Below, in pieces: positions 34,436-43,873 of a stretch of 64,000 bases of DNA. The position numbers and the translations under genes are program-made. The number at the start of each line of letters is the position of its first letter. The stretch's first letter is position 1. This DNA comes from Caulobacterales bacterium (lineage in GTDB: Bacteria > Pseudomonadota > Alphaproteobacteria > Caulobacterales > Aquidulcibacteraceae), in assembly GCA_017303355.1 (NCBI GenBank), contig JAFLCU010000012.1, positions 1 through 64,000 of the forward strand, read 5' to 3'. The notes under the pieces were generated by a model. That model did not search any database and had not been told where the DNA came from. It saw nothing but the letters and a program-made list of their open reading frames with translations.

Positions 34436-35533
34436 TCAGGCGGCGACGCGGAGAACAAGATCGACGGTTGAGTTAACGCCCAAACGTTTGAATACGGCGT
34501 CGAGGTGCTCGCCGACGGTGTCGAGGCCGATGCCGGCGATGGCTGCGATTTCCTTGCGTTGCAGCCCCATGAGGGCGAGCCAGCACACAGTCATGCGGCG
34601 CGCGGGCAGCTCCCATTCCACGAGCTTCATGGCGATGTGATAGGCGAACGGGCGATATTGCAGAAAGCGTATCGTGGTCGCGCCGTCGCCGGCTTCGCTG
34701 CAGATTTCAAAATCGCCCCAGCGGCATTTGACGTTGCGTCGCACGCGGCGTTCGGCGCGCGCGGCTTCGACGTATTCGGGGCAATAGAGGGACGCGAGCG
34801 TTTCGAAGCTCACATCTGGTCCGCCAACGACTGGAATGTTGCCACCGCGTTCGAGCAGCCAAAGGCTCTGATGCGCTTCGTTGTTGTGGAACGCGATTTG
34901 TCCGCGCGCATCGATGACGATCAAGCCGGCGTCGGAGAGACGCGTGGAATCCATCATCGCCGGCGCCCGCGCGCGAAACGCGAGCGCGGTCAGTTCGGCG
35001 ATGGTGCCGGCGAGCGCCACATCCTCGGTTGAATACGGGCCTTGCGCGGCCGAGCGCATGAACAGGTAAGAGCCCAACGGATGTTCGCCATCGTGCGCGA
35101 CAGCGTCGAGCATATGGCGCGCGCCGATCGGGTGGTAAGATACGAAGAACATATCCGACCTGTAGAAGGCTTCCGTCTGATACGGCAGCAAATAGCCAGC
35201 GACGGGGCCGGCCAGAACATTCTCGTCAAAGGTCAGCCAATTGCGCGGGTCCGCTTCGATGTAGAGCTGGTGCGAGAGGAAGGTCTCAAGCGAGAGGAAG
35301 GCGGGCTTTTCGACATAAGCATCGACCATCTCGCCTTTGGCATTGGACCAGAAAAAGCCGATTGTGTCGGCGGGCAGAATGCGGCGGAGCAATTCGACAG
35401 CGTCGCGAACCACAAGCTTGAAATCAGCCGTGCCGGCGCACATCAGGCCAAACGCTGTGAGCATGGCGCCTTCTTTGCCGCCACGCGCGCCAACGATTTC
35501 GCGTATGCGCGCAATGCTCGCGCCGTCGACCAT
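34436..35533 (-). CDS. LuxR-type transcriptional regulator with PAS/GAF-like sensor region
   Basis: A 365-residue protein. The C-terminal 65 residues form a LuxR-type helix-turn-helix (VCWLALMGLQRKEIAAIAGIGLDTVGEHLDAVFKRLGVNSTVDLVLRV). The N-terminal two thirds contain a GAF-like region (about 40-190, DTIGFFWSNAKGEMVDAYVE...) and a PAS-like segment (LIVIDARGQIAFHNNEAHQSL, about 203-223). No receiver domain is present, so the input is probably a bound ligand. The target genes are not evident. Confidence 0.87.
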   Translation of the reverse strand: MVDGASIARIREIVGARGGKEGAMLTAFGLMCAGTADFKLVVRDAVELLRRILPADTIGFFWSNAKGEMVDAYVEKPAFLSLETFLSHQLYIEADPRNWLTFDENVLAGPVAGYLLPYQTEAFYRSDMFFVSYHPIGARHMLDAVAHDGEHPLGSYLFMRSAAQGPYSTEDVALAGTIAELTALAFRARAPAMMDSTRLSDAGLIVIDARGQIAFHNNEAHQSLWLLERGGNIPVVGGPDVSFETLASLYCPEYVEAARAERRVRRNVKCRWGDFEICSEAGDGATTIRFLQYRPFAYHIAMKLVEWELPARRMTVCWLALMGLQRKEIAAIAGIGLDTVGEHLDAVFKRLGVNSTVDLVLRVAA

Positions 35534-35606
35534 GCATCCCCCGCTGCAGGGTTAGCATTGTCGAAACTGTGCAACAAGCGAAACGGCGTTGACGCTGGGG
35601 CGCGTC

Positions 35607-36074
35607 TTATTCCGGCGTGAGGCGCGTGCGCAGGGCGCGGATGCGTTCGAGCAGCGGCTCTGCTTCAGCGACGTCCGCGCCGAAATCGAACGTCACCGTG
35701 CGGGCGCCGAGCGTCAGCGATTCCGCGCCGCCGTCGGCGCAATCGGGGCAGCCGATCGTGGGCGGCAGGCCGCTCAAATCGGTGTTGGCGGCGAGGCGTT
35801 GCAGCTCTTGCCATTCGGCGGGCGTGAGCGTGGTGGTGAAGCGCTGGTCGGGCAGATCGGATGCGCCGCGGCCGCCGCGGGCTTCACGGATCAACACGAC
35901 TTGGCCTTCCGAGATTTCGAGCCGCGTCGTGCAATAGCCGACGCACATGCCGAACGATGTCGTGGACACGATCTGGCGCAGGTCGCTCGGCGCTTGCGCA
36001 GGCGCGCTGGCGCAGGCGGCGAGAGCAAAAAGCGCCGCGGCGAGGCCGAGCTTGGCTTGCGTGAGAAGGTGCAC
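35607..36074 (-). CDS. Lipoprotein, DUF6438-like, unknown function
   Basis: A 155-residue protein with a lipoprotein signal (lipobox ALAAC, Cys21) and a mature domain with a CVGYC motif (about 44-48) followed by a strand-rich core (TTRLEISEGQVVLIREARGG) and a second Cys pair (IGCPDCADGG). The layout resembles a family of small lipoproteins annotated DUF6438, but this match is from memory of the motif pattern. Cysteines suggest disulfides in the periplasm. Confidence 0.72.
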   Translation of the reverse strand: MHLLTQAKLGLAAALFALAACASAPAQAPSDLRQIVSTTSFGMCVGYCTTRLEISEGQVVLIREARGGRGASDLPDQRFTTTLTPAEWQELQRLAANTDLSGLPPTIGCPDCADGGAESLTLGARTVTFDFGADVAEAEPLLERIRALRTRLTPE

Positions 36075-36198
36075 TGGTGTCTCCGAGTTAGCAGGTGCAT
36101 CATAATGTTTCGTGCGCTGAACGGTCGCTGAAGGTCGCTGTGGCGGGTTGGCGCCGAAACATTTGACGGCCGCGCCCGACTCTGCGCAGCCCAGTTAA

Positions 36199-37068
36199 AT
36201 GGCTGACACCGCATCACGCAGACGCATTCGCGAGCCGCTCCGGGCGGCGATCGTCTATGATTTCGATGGCACGCTCGCGCGCGGCAATCTGCAGGAGCGC
36301 AGCTTCATCCCCGACATCGCCGGCATGAAGCATCCGGATTTCTGGCTCGAGGTAAAGCGCCTATCCAAAGCCGAGGATGCGGACGAGATTCTCGTTTACA
36401 TGCATCTGATGCTCGATCGCGCGCGGGCGGCAGGGCATCCGGTGACGCGCAAGCAATTGCAGGAGACCGGCGCCGATCCGGATTTCTTCGACGGGCTCGA
36501 CCATTGGTTCGACCGCGTGGATGCGTTCGCGGATGATCTCGGGCTGCAACTCGATCATTACGTGGTGTCTTCGGGCATCTATGAAATGATTGAAGGCTGC
36601 CCGCTGTTTCCGCGCTTCCGCCAGGTGTTCGCGTCGCGCTTTCTCTACGACAAGAATGGCGAAGCGAAATGGCCAAGCGTCGCGATCAATTATACGACCA
36701 AGACGCAATTTCTGTTCCGTATCAACAAAGGCATCGACAATGTCTGGGATACGGACTCGATCAATCGCTGGGTGCATGACGATGCGCGCGCGCTGCCGTT
36801 CGAGCGCATGATCTTCATCGGCGACGGCGACACCGATATTCCCTCGATGCGCATGGTGACGCAGCAGGGCGGCTGTGCGATCGCCGTGCTCGACCCCTAT
36901 CAATGGACCGAGCCACGCAGCCTCGACAAAATCTCGCGGCTGATCGCCGAGGATCGCGTCAGCTATGTGGCTCCGGCCGATTATCAGCCAAAAAGCCAGC
37001 TCGACGTGATCGTCAAAGGTGCACTGGGCCGGATCGCCTTGCGCGCCGGTTTGCCGGTGACCGCCTAG
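36199..37068 (+). CDS. HAD-family hydrolase (phosphatase)
   Basis: The 289-residue protein has HAD motif I VYDFDGTLA (about 18-26, nucleophile Asp20, acid/base Asp22), motif II region YVVSSGIYEMI, a Lys in TTKTQFLF, and motif IV FIGDGDTDIPSM (about 211-222). It most resembles phosphoserine phosphatase-like HADs with an all-helical cap. The substrate is unknown. It is a single plus-strand gene among minus-strand lipoprotein genes in the murC-murB interval. Confidence 0.88.
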   Translation: MADTASRRRIREPLRAAIVYDFDGTLARGNLQERSFIPDIAGMKHPDFWLEVKRLSKAEDADEILVYMHLMLDRARAAGHPVTRKQLQETGADPDFFDGLDHWFDRVDAFADDLGLQLDHYVVSSGIYEMIEGCPLFPRFRQVFASRFLYDKNGEAKWPSVAINYTTKTQFLFRINKGIDNVWDTDSINRWVHDDARALPFERMIFIGDGDTDIPSMRMVTQQGGCAIAVLDPYQWTEPRSLDKISRLIAEDRVSYVAPADYQPKSQLDVIVKGALGRIALRAGLPVTA

Positions 37069-37424
37069 GAGCCGGCTGGCGCCGTTTGCGGCGCCCGCGC
37101 AATCCGCGTGACCTGATACGGCATCGGCGGATCGCCGCCCATCAGCTGTACGTTCGGGTTTTCGCCGACGCAGATGAAGCTCGTCACCGAGCGGATCGAG
37201 ATGGCGTGCGTCCAATCCAGATCGCGCGTGTTGCCCGGAATGGTGAGAATATATTCGCGCTGAGGGCTCACCGTGACACGCACATTGTGCCGATCGATCA
37301 CGCCATAGCCGCTCACGTCAAGCGCGCGAAAACAATCGCGCGTGCTCGCGCCGTCGTTGGCTTGCGATGTCGCGCAGGCGCTCAATGCGGCAATGGCGCC
37401 GCAAAGAAAAAGTGCTCTAAACAT
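37065..37424 (-). CDS. DUF6491-type lipoprotein, paralogue 1
   Basis: A 119-residue lipoprotein (signal MFRALFLCGAIAALSAC, lipobox Cys17). The mature domain has CFRALDVSGYGVIDRHNVRV, RDLDWTHAISIRS and FICVGEN, matching its neighbour at 37444-37812. The start at 37424 is chosen to give the lipobox. It overlaps the HAD gene stop by 4 bases in convergent orientation. Function unknown; two conserved Cys may form a disulfide. Confidence 0.8.
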   Translation of the reverse strand: MFRALFLCGAIAALSACATSQANDGASTRDCFRALDVSGYGVIDRHNVRVTVSPQREYILTIPGNTRDLDWTHAISIRSVTSFICVGENPNVQLMGGDPPMPYQVTRIARAPQTAPAGS

Positions 37425-37443
37425 CCGTCTTCTCCCCAAATGC

Positions 37444-37812
37444 TTAGCTGCCTTGAACGGTGGGCTCTGTTTCTGGCGCGCGCGCGACGCCGTTGACCGG
37501 ATAGGTACGGTTGAAATCGCCGCCCACAAGCGAAACGCCGAGGCCATTGCCGGTGCAGATCCAGCTGGTGCTCGAGCGGATGGCGATGGCTTGCGTCCAA
37601 TCGAGATCGCGGGCGTTGAACAATGTGGTGAGGACGTATTGGCGGTTCGCGCCGACGGTCACGCCGATATGATTGTCGTCGATCACCGTGTAGCCGCTGA
37701 CATCATCCGGGCGGAAGCAATCGCGCTCTGCGCCGGCGGCGGTCTGTGTTTCCGAGCTTGCGCAGCCGGCGAGGGCCAAGGCGGCGAGTGCGAGAATAGC
37801 CATGCGTGTCAT
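37444..37812 (-). CDS. DUF6491-type lipoprotein, paralogue 2
   Basis: A 122-residue lipoprotein (lipobox LAGC, Cys17) with the same core as paralogue 1: DCFRPDDVSGYTVIDDNHIGV, ARDLDWTQAIAIRS, SWICTGN. It lies 19 bases upstream of paralogue 1 on the same strand, so the two probably form an operon that arose by tandem duplication. An alternative ATG at 37803 would also keep the lipobox. Confidence 0.8.
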   Translation of the reverse strand: MTRMAILALAALALAGCASSETQTAAGAERDCFRPDDVSGYTVIDDNHIGVTVGANRQYVLTTLFNARDLDWTQAIAIRSSTSWICTGNGLGVSLVGGDFNRTYPVNGVARAPETEPTVQGS

Positions 37813-37912
37813 GTGGGCGTCTCCTATCGGGGCGAATATGCGCCGCTCCCTCCCGCCCGGCGAGGCGTGCGCGCGTTGACGGCGCTCAAATCCCTGCGAT
37901 ACGCCATCAACA

Positions 37913-38824
37913 ATGAGTGAACTTGCCCTGCCGCCGGTGCGCGGCCAGTTGCTGCGCGGCGAAAGCTTGGCGCCTTACACTTGGTTCCGGGTCGGCGGGC
38001 CGGCGGACGTCTTGTTTCTGCCGGCGGACGTGGACGACCTGTCTAGCTTTCTGGCCGCGCTTCCGAGCGACGTGCCAATCTTGCCGATTGGCGTGGGCTC
38101 CAACCTCATCGTCCGCGATGGCGGCGTGCCGGGCGTGGTGATCCGCTTGGCGGGCCGCCAATGGGCGCAGATCGAGCCGCTTGACGGTGCGCGCATCAGG
38201 GCCGGTGCGGGTGCGTTGGACTCCATGGTTGCGAAGGGCGCGGCGAAGGCTGGCGTCGCGGGCCTGGAATTCTTCGTTGGCGTGCCCGGCACGATCGGCG
38301 GCGCACTCACCATGAACGCGGGCTGCTATGGCGCCGAGACGAAAGACGTGTTGGTCGAAGCGACGGCTTTGGATCGCGCCGGCAAGCGCGTGACGCTCTC
38401 GAACGCCGACTTTGGCTTCAGCTATCGTCACAACGCGCTGCCCGAGGGCTACATCTTCCTCGACGCCACCTTCCAAGGCGCCAGCGACGCGCCGGATGCG
38501 ATCACCGCGCGCATGAATGAAATCACCGCACGGCGCGAAAGCTCGCAGCCGATCCGCGAGAAGACCGGCGGCTCGACCTTCAAGAACCCCGTGCTGGCCG
38601 CCGGCGAAAAGCTATCGGCCTGGAAGCTGGTCGATGAAGCCGGCATGCGCGGCTACAAACGCGGCGGCGCGCAAGTGAGCGAAAAGCACGCGAATTTTCT
38701 GATCAACACGGGTGACGCCACTGCAACCGATATTGAAGGCCTGGGCGAAGAGGTGCGTGCGGCCGTGAAGGCCAAGCATGGCGTTGAATTGAATTGGGAG
38801 ATCAAGCGGGTCGGGCGGACTTAG
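37913..38824 (+). CDS. murB: UDP-N-acetylenolpyruvoylglucosamine reductase MurB
   Basis: The 303-residue FAD enzyme has [22 protein letters not shown], the FAD-binding [36 protein letters not shown] and the catalytic Ser in GGSTFKNP. It reduces UDP-GlcNAc-enolpyruvate to UDP-MurNAc. The gene begins with ATG at 37913 and overlaps the convergent TIR-like gene by 4 bases at its 3' end. Confidence 0.96.
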   Translation: MSELALPPVRGQLLRGESLAPYTWFRVGGPADVLFLPADVDDLSSFLAALPSDVPILPIGVGSNLIVRDGGVPGVVIRLAGRQWAQIEPLDGARIRAGAGALDSMVAKGAAKAGVAGLEFFVGVPGTIGGALTMNAGCYGAETKDVLVEATALDRAGKRVTLSNADFGFSYRHNALPEGYIFLDATFQGASDAPDAITARMNEITARRESSQPIREKTGGSTFKNPVLAAGEKLSAWKLVDEAGMRGYKRGGAQVSEKHANFLINTGDATATDIEGLGEEVRAAVKAKHGVELNWEIKRVGRT

Positions 38825-39516
38825 CCCAAGCTCTCAACGAACGAATTGATCCGCGCAGCGAAGGCGGGATCGCGTACGTAGAAGAAAGCGCCAGCGGCGA
38901 TGCCGGCGAGTGCGCCGACGAAGAGCGTTGTCGCTAAAATTCCGATCAGGCCCACGCCGCGCTTTGGGGGCGTTTGGCTGGTTTGCGGCGACGCCGTGAC
39001 TGGTGGTGCGGGAGCGGATTTCACACTGGCTGATCGCAACGGCGTTTGTGCGACGCTGGCCTGTTGCTTTGGGGGCGCCGTCGTCGCGACAGCTTTGCGT
39101 TCACGCACCGGGCGGACGCGTTTCTCCAGTTTGCGCGGCGCCGGCTTCGTCGCGGTTTGCGTTGGCGTCGGTGATTGCGGGCCGAGCAGGCGCCGCCATG
39201 CGCGCGTGGTTTGGCGACCGCGCGGCAAGTCCACGGCGCGTCCGGCTTCGGCCGGCGGGCGCGATGCATCGATGCGCACGGTGACGAGCTTGCCGTTCGC
39301 CTTGGCGCGGCGCGCGGCCGCCTTCAACGCCGGCGCGCGCGCCGCGCCGCCTGACCAGAGCAGCACGACTTTATGCGCCTTATCCAATTGCGCACCCGGC
39401 ACGCGCCCGTCCGAGCCGCCCACTTGAAAGCCGAGCTTCGATAAATCCGACGCGACGCGGCGTGCGTGCTTCAAGGCGTTGGCGTTCGGGGCGAGAATGA
39501 CGATCGGTTCTGACAT
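38821..39516 (-). CDS. TIR-like domain protein with C-terminal membrane anchor
   Basis: A 231-residue protein. The N-terminal ~110 residues have a TIR-like pattern: [29 protein letters not shown], then [38 protein letters not shown] Pro/Lys/Thr-rich linker (about 118-190) leads to one membrane helix (about 193-217). The Glu usually needed for NADase activity in the S-x-W/C-x-x-E region is not evident. It is minus strand between murB and ddl. The ATG at 39516 is preferred to 39546. Function unknown. Confidence 0.62.
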   Translation of the reverse strand: MSEPIVILAPNANALKHARRVASDLSKLGFQVGGSDGRVPGAQLDKAHKVVLLWSGGAARAPALKAAARRAKANGKLVTVRIDASRPPAEAGRAVDLPRGRQTTRAWRRLLGPQSPTPTQTATKPAPRKLEKRVRPVRERKAVATTAPPKQQASVAQTPLRSASVKSAPAPPVTASPQTSQTPPKRGVGLIGILATTLFVGALAGIAAGAFFYVRDPAFAARINSFVESLG

Positions 39517-39904
39517 GCGCCGCGAAGCTGGCGGGCTTCGCCCCAAGGCGCCAGGCGCCGCGGCGCTGGACGTGAAGCGGACAAAGGTTGGCGCCTATTT
39601 CAGCGGCGCCGTTGCGCGCGCGCTGGGCGGCCATGGACGCGGGTGCGACAACCAAATCTTGGCGTCTGCCGCGCTATTCAAGCGGCCAATGCGCGGTCGC
39701 GTCTGCATAGAAAGCGACTATGCGGGCGGCGAAACGTGGTTAAGTCTGGTCAACGCAATTGAACGGAAATTTACTATAAAAATCAGCAACTAAAGTGCTC
39801 GCCCTCATCATGCCTTAACTAGCGCGCGTCTCATAATGGCACTTCCGAAATGAGTGCGAAAAGCACCGCGTCGGGTGGTGTTGGATCGAAAAATCGAGGC
39901 GCGA
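39517..39904. other. 388-bp stretch without a convincing gene
   Basis: Between the TIR-like gene and ddl. A plus-strand frame runs to 39793 but starts inside the neighbouring gene, has no Shine-Dalgarno and no recognisable domain. The last 170 bases are AT-rich (around 39735-39850) and probably contain promoters for ddl-ftsQ-ftsA. No full CtrA box was found. Confidence 0.5.
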
Positions 39905-40825
39905 ATGGCGCGGGTGGTGGTGCTTCTCGGGGGCTTAAGCCCCGAACGGCCAGTGAGCTTGAGCTCCGGCGGCGGCTGCGCGGCGGCGCTGCGACGGCTC
40001 GGCCATGAGGTCATCGAAATCGACCCGCAATCGCCGACCTGGATCGCCGATCTCGCGGCCGCGCGCGCTGACAAGGTGTTCAACGCGCTGCACGGCGAGT
40101 GGGGCGAGGATGGCCGCACCCAGGGCGTGCTCGAATACTTAAAGCTTCCTTACACCCATTCCGGCGTGCTCGCCTCCGCTGTCGCGATGGACAAGGACAA
40201 GTCCAAGGCCGTGTTCGCGCAGGCAGGCCTGCCTCTGGCCAAGGGCAAGCTGATGCACCGCCTCGACGCCGCCAAGGCGCACCCGATGCCGGCGCCTTAC
40301 GTCGTGAAGCCGAACGCGCAGGGCTCGTCCGTCGGCGTGTTCATCGTCCGCGAAGGCGCCAATCGCCCGCCCGAACAATTGCTCGATCCAGACTGGACCT
40401 TCGGCGAAGAGGTGCTGGTCGAGGAATTCATCGACGGCAAGGAATTGACTGTCGCGGTCATGCACGATCGCGGCGCGCTGGCCGTCACCGAAATCTTTAT
40501 CACCAGCCAAGGCGATTGGTACGATTTCGACGCCAAGTATTCCGAAGGCGGCTCACGACATGTGGTGCCTGCCGACATTCCTGCAAGTGTGACCGAGCAA
40601 TTGATGCGCGCCGCCGAGGCCGCGCACCACGCGCTGGGCTGCCGTGGCGTGTCGCGCGCGGATTTCCGCTACGATCCCAAGCGTGACGTGATCGCGCTGC
40701 TCGAAGTGAACACTCAGCCCGGCATGACGCCGACCTCGCTGGTGCCCGAACAGGCCGCGCATGTCGGCATGTCCTACGACGATCTGGTCTCCTGGATCCT
40801 GGAGGACGCCTCATGCCAGCGGTAA
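39905..40825 (+). CDS. ddl: D-alanine--D-alanine ligase
   Basis: The 306-residue ATP-grasp enzyme has [19 protein letters not shown] at the N-terminus, [37 protein letters not shown] nucleotide-binding residues and the metal-binding [20 protein letters not shown] near the end. It supplies D-Ala-D-Ala to MurF. The ATG at 39905 begins the conserved region; a GTG at 39854 in frame would add 17 residues. It overlaps ftsQ by 13 bases. Confidence 0.95.
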   Translation: MARVVVLLGGLSPERPVSLSSGGGCAAALRRLGHEVIEIDPQSPTWIADLAAARADKVFNALHGEWGEDGRTQGVLEYLKLPYTHSGVLASAVAMDKDKSKAVFAQAGLPLAKGKLMHRLDAAKAHPMPAPYVVKPNAQGSSVGVFIVREGANRPPEQLLDPDWTFGEEVLVEEFIDGKELTVAVMHDRGALAVTEIFITSQGDWYDFDAKYSEGGSRHVVPADIPASVTEQLMRAAEAAHHALGCRGVSRADFRYDPKRDVIALLEVNTQPGMTPTSLVPEQAAHVGMSYDDLVSWILEDASCQR

Positions 40826-41772
40826 GAGGAGCGCGCCGTTCGGGGCGCAGTCAGCACGCCGAGCATCCGCGTACGCGCCGTGGCAAGGCCGTGCCGCCGC
40901 CATCGATGAGCGCGATGCCCAGGCTGGCGCAAATCAAATTGAATGGCGGCATTTCCGGCGACGACGTGAAAGTCTCCGGCCGCAGCCTGATGCTTGCGCT
41001 GACGGGCGTTGTGTTCTTCGCGGGCGCGGGCATCGCCGGCGCCGCCTGGCTCGGGTCGTCTCTGTTCGATGTGCGCGAAGCGTTCGCGCGCGCATCGGAT
41101 GCGGCTGCAGCTAATGTTGGGTTCGCTATCGACGATGTTCAAGTCGCGGCGTTGGACGATAGCCCCGAAATCACCGCCGAGCGCGCCGCCGAAGTGCGCG
41201 CTCTGATCGTGCCGGAAGGCCGTCAATCGATCCTGGCGCTTGACCCGCTCGAGGTGAAGGCGCGGGTGGAGAGCTTGGATTGGGTGGCGAACGTACGCGT
41301 GCGCCGCTTGTGGCCGAACGATGTGCTGGTTGAGGTCCAACGCCGCCGCGAGTTCGCGCGCTGGCAAGAGGACGGCGAAATCTCCGTCATCGACGGCAAT
41401 GGCGAACGCCTGCTGGCCGAACGCGCCGCCGATCATGATGGCTTGCCGCTGGTTGTGGGCGTGGGCGCCGGGCCTGCCTCGCCGCCGCTGCTTTCCGCGC
41501 TTGAGCATCTGCCGGAGGTGCGTGAGCGCTTGCGGGCGCTGGTGCGCGTCGGCGACCGGCGCTGGAACGTCGAACTGACCTCGGGCACGACGGTGGCGCT
41601 GCCTGAAGCGCAACCCGAACGCGCGCTGGCGCAGCTCGAGGATTTGCAGAACGAACACGCGCTGCTCGATCGCCCGCTCGCGCAGATCGATATGCGCGTG
41701 CCCAATCGCGTCGCTATTCGCGTACACCCGGTGCTTGCGGGTGGGCTGCGGCCGCTGTTGGGAGGCGCATAA
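40813..41772 (+). CDS. ftsQ: Cell division protein FtsQ
   Basis: A 319-residue bitopic protein: a basic cytoplasmic N-terminus (about 1-60), one membrane helix ([23 protein letters not shown]), a POTRA domain (about 98-170, [36 protein letters not shown]) and a beta domain ([25 protein letters not shown]...). It scaffolds the FtsBLQ complex at the septum. It overlaps ddl and its stop overlaps the ftsA start by one base. Confidence 0.93.
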   Translation: MPAVRGARRSGRSQHAEHPRTRRGKAVPPPSMSAMPRLAQIKLNGGISGDDVKVSGRSLMLALTGVVFFAGAGIAGAAWLGSSLFDVREAFARASDAAAANVGFAIDDVQVAALDDSPEITAERAAEVRALIVPEGRQSILALDPLEVKARVESLDWVANVRVRRLWPNDVLVEVQRRREFARWQEDGEISVIDGNGERLLAERAADHDGLPLVVGVGAGPASPPLLSALEHLPEVRERLRALVRVGDRRWNVELTSGTTVALPEAQPERALAQLEDLQNEHALLDRPLAQIDMRVPNRVAIRVHPVLAGGLRPLLGGA

Positions 41773-43091
41773 TGGCGCTCGCTTTCGATCATCGCCGCGA
41801 AGTCCATGAAGCGCCGGAGGCGCTGGCGCCGCTCGTCGCCGCGCTCGATGTCGGCGTGTCCAAGACTGTGTGCCTTGCGGCGCGCCGCGATCCGGTGCTG
41901 GAGATGCACCCGGAGCGGCCGATGCGCGTGCTCGGCATTGGCCATCAGACCGCGCCGGCGATCGCCAGCGGCAAGCCGGCTGATTTCGACGCCTGCGCGC
42001 GCGCCATTCAAGTCGCGATCGAGGAAGCTTCGCTCATGGCGGGGGCCGCGGTGAAGCGGGTGGTGGCGGCGTATTCTGGGCCGGGCCTCGCCTCGCGGAT
42101 CGTGCGCGGCGCGGTGCGCGTTAAAGGCGCGGCTGTAAGTGGGCGCGACATAGATGCGGTGATCAATGCGGCGGCGCTTGCCTCGCCGACGCCGCAACTC
42201 ACAATCCTGCACATCGAACCGCTGCGCTACATGATCGATGACGGCGAAGGCATCGCCGACCCGTACGGGCTGCCGTGCAAGATGCTCGCGGTCGAGGCGT
42301 GCGTCGTGACTGCGCCGGCGGAGGCGATCAGTGCGCTGAAAATGTGCGTGCGCGCCGCAGGCGCCGAGGTTGAAGAGATCGTCGCTGGTCCGCAGGCGGC
42401 CGCACTCGCGGTGATGACGGACGAAGAGCGCGACATGGGCGCGCTGCTGGTTGATCTAGGCGCCGGTTCGATCGGGCTTGCCGCCTATGCGGGCGAGGGG
42501 CTGGTTTATACCGAAACGGTGGCTGCGGGCGGCGTGCGCTTGACGCGCGATCTGGCTGCGAAGCTGCAGACGACGTTCGCGGCGGCCGAGCGGGTGAAAT
42601 TGCATTTCGGCGCGGTCGGCAATTCATGCGATCCGCGCGAAGCGGTGCAGGCGCCGAAGCTGGGGCTCGATGGCCGCCTGGAGGCGGCGACGACGCTGCG
42701 CGGCGTGATCGTCGATACGTTGACGCCGCGGCTGACGGAAATGCTGCTGCTGGCGCGGCAACAGCTTTCGCGCGCTGGCTTCTCCGGCGCCGGCGGGCCG
42801 CAGCGCGCGGTGCTGGTGGGCGGCGGGGCGCAGATCCCGGGCGTGCGCGAATTGGCGGCGGAAATTCTCGGCATGCCGGTGCGGCTGGGCCGTCCGCTTG
42901 ATCTGTGCGGCTTCGATCATGGTGAAGCCGGCCCGGCGTTCGCCGCGAGCGCCGGCCTGTTGCGCCATCGCTTCGACAATCCCTCGCTTGAGGATGTCGA
43001 CGATCATTTCCAGCCTTCGCTTGCACACGTCGCCGGTTTGATGCGCGACACGATGGGCAAGGCGTGGACGTGGCTGCGCGATAATTTCTAA
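41772..43091 (+). CDS. ftsA: Cell division protein FtsA
   Basis: The 439-residue actin-like protein has phosphate-binding VAALDVGVSKTVCLAA (about 22-37), the inserted 1C domain, LLVDLGAGSIGLAAY and the C-terminal GGGAQIPGVRELAAEIL motif. The C-terminal amphipathic helix (GKAWTWLRDNF) should bind the membrane. It tethers FtsZ filaments. In Caulobacter ftsZ follows soon after; here the stop at 43091 abuts the duplicated block and no ftsZ is found in the window. Confidence 0.95.
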   Translation: MALAFDHRREVHEAPEALAPLVAALDVGVSKTVCLAARRDPVLEMHPERPMRVLGIGHQTAPAIASGKPADFDACARAIQVAIEEASLMAGAAVKRVVAAYSGPGLASRIVRGAVRVKGAAVSGRDIDAVINAAALASPTPQLTILHIEPLRYMIDDGEGIADPYGLPCKMLAVEACVVTAPAEAISALKMCVRAAGAEVEEIVAGPQAAALAVMTDEERDMGALLVDLGAGSIGLAAYAGEGLVYTETVAAGGVRLTRDLAAKLQTTFAAAERVKLHFGAVGNSCDPREAVQAPKLGLDGRLEAATTLRGVIVDTLTPRLTEMLLLARQQLSRAGFSGAGGPQRAVLVGGGAQIPGVRELAAEILGMPVRLGRPLDLCGFDHGEAGPAFAASAGLLRHRFDNPSLEDVDDHFQPSLAHVAGLMRDTMGKAWTWLRDNF

Positions 43092-43800
43092 CGCAGCACG
43101 TTTGGCCGCGTGGAGCTTGGGCTCCGCGCGGTTGTGGGGATGATCGAGGCCGGCTGCAAGCCGGCGGCCCGATGAGGTTAGGACGAGTCCGCGACGGCGG
43201 GCATGGGCGCCAGCGCATGCGTGATGAAGCCGCGCGACGGCGGCGCATACGCGATCAGGCGCGTGTCGACATAGCCGTGGCGCAAGCGGCGCTTCACGCG
43301 GGCGACGTATTTTGTTGGATCGAACATCGCAGCGATCAAGCGCATGCAGCGTGCGAAGGGCGAAGCGTTGCGCAGGCGCACGCGGCTGCATTTCACGATG
43401 ACGCGGGCGTTGGAGCGTTGCTTGCGAAAGCCCGCGCGGTCGCTGAGCATCGGCGCGGTGCGCGAGACCAAGCCCATTTCATGGATGGCTTGTTGGAAGA
43501 TGGTGCATTCGACTTGGCGTTCGGCGTGGCGCAGCAGCTTTTCCAGCCGGCGCGTCTTGCGCGGTTTGCCGAGGCGGAGCAACAGGCCCACCAGACACGC
43601 CAGCCCATACAGGATCGCGGCCGCGAGGGCCTCGATTTCTGTTTGGCTGACGATGGGGCGGGGGTTCTGTTTCATGCGGCGCATTATGCGCCCGTTGTGA
43701 AGCGGTCGGATTATTCGCGCGAAGATTTTTGTAAGCGCTTGGCGTCGCGGCGTTTTGAAAAATGACGCCGTAGGATTAGCGCCGGCTCTATCCCCATCGT
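43092..43800 (-). repeat. ~710-bp duplicated block, copy 2 (inverted relative to 9111-9823)
   Basis: The block starts directly after the ftsA stop (CGCAGCACGTTTGGCC) and ends near the GGGATAG-complement at about 43795. It carries the paralogous basic gene, its upstream AAATGACGCCGTAGGATTA and both downstream hairpins (43108-43133 and 43149-43165). Relative to copy 1 it is inverted and 34 kb away, so recombination between the copies would invert the entire dcw region. Confidence 0.85.
43178..43684 (-). CDS. Basic single-span protein of unknown function, copy 2
   Basis: A 168-residue paralogue of the 9229-9735 gene: identical core GLACLVGLLLRLGKPRKTRR and VKCSRVRLRNASPFARCMRL, with substitutions concentrated in the middle (HEMGLVSRTAPMLSDRAGF vs QELGLQSRYAPRLSARAGF). 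Many changes appear synonymous or conservative, so both copies look maintained. The ATG at 43684 or 43675 is the likely start. The reading frame continues far upstream but homology ends near these ATGs. Confidence 0.72.
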   Translation of the reverse strand: MRRMKQNPRPIVSQTEIEALAAAILYGLACLVGLLLRLGKPRKTRRLEKLLRHAERQVECTIFQQAIHEMGLVSRTAPMLSDRAGFRKQRSNARVIVKCSRVRLRNASPFARCMRLIAAMFDPTKYVARVKRRLRHGYVDTRLIAYAPPSRGFITHALAPMPAVADSS

Positions 43801-43873
43801 GACGAGTTTTGCTTGCATTTCGCGCGGTTATGAGCGCGAATGCGCCGCGTGCGAGGGAACACGGAGAACTCCG

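Noticed and set aside
39740..39760. CtrA box upstream of ddl (TTAA-N7-CAAC)
   Set aside because: The second half-site has too many mismatches to the TTAAC consensus.
39479..39793. 104-codon plus-strand gene upstream of ddl
   Set aside because: It starts inside the TIR-like gene, has no Shine-Dalgarno and no recognisable similarity; the last part is AT-rich non-coding-like DNA.
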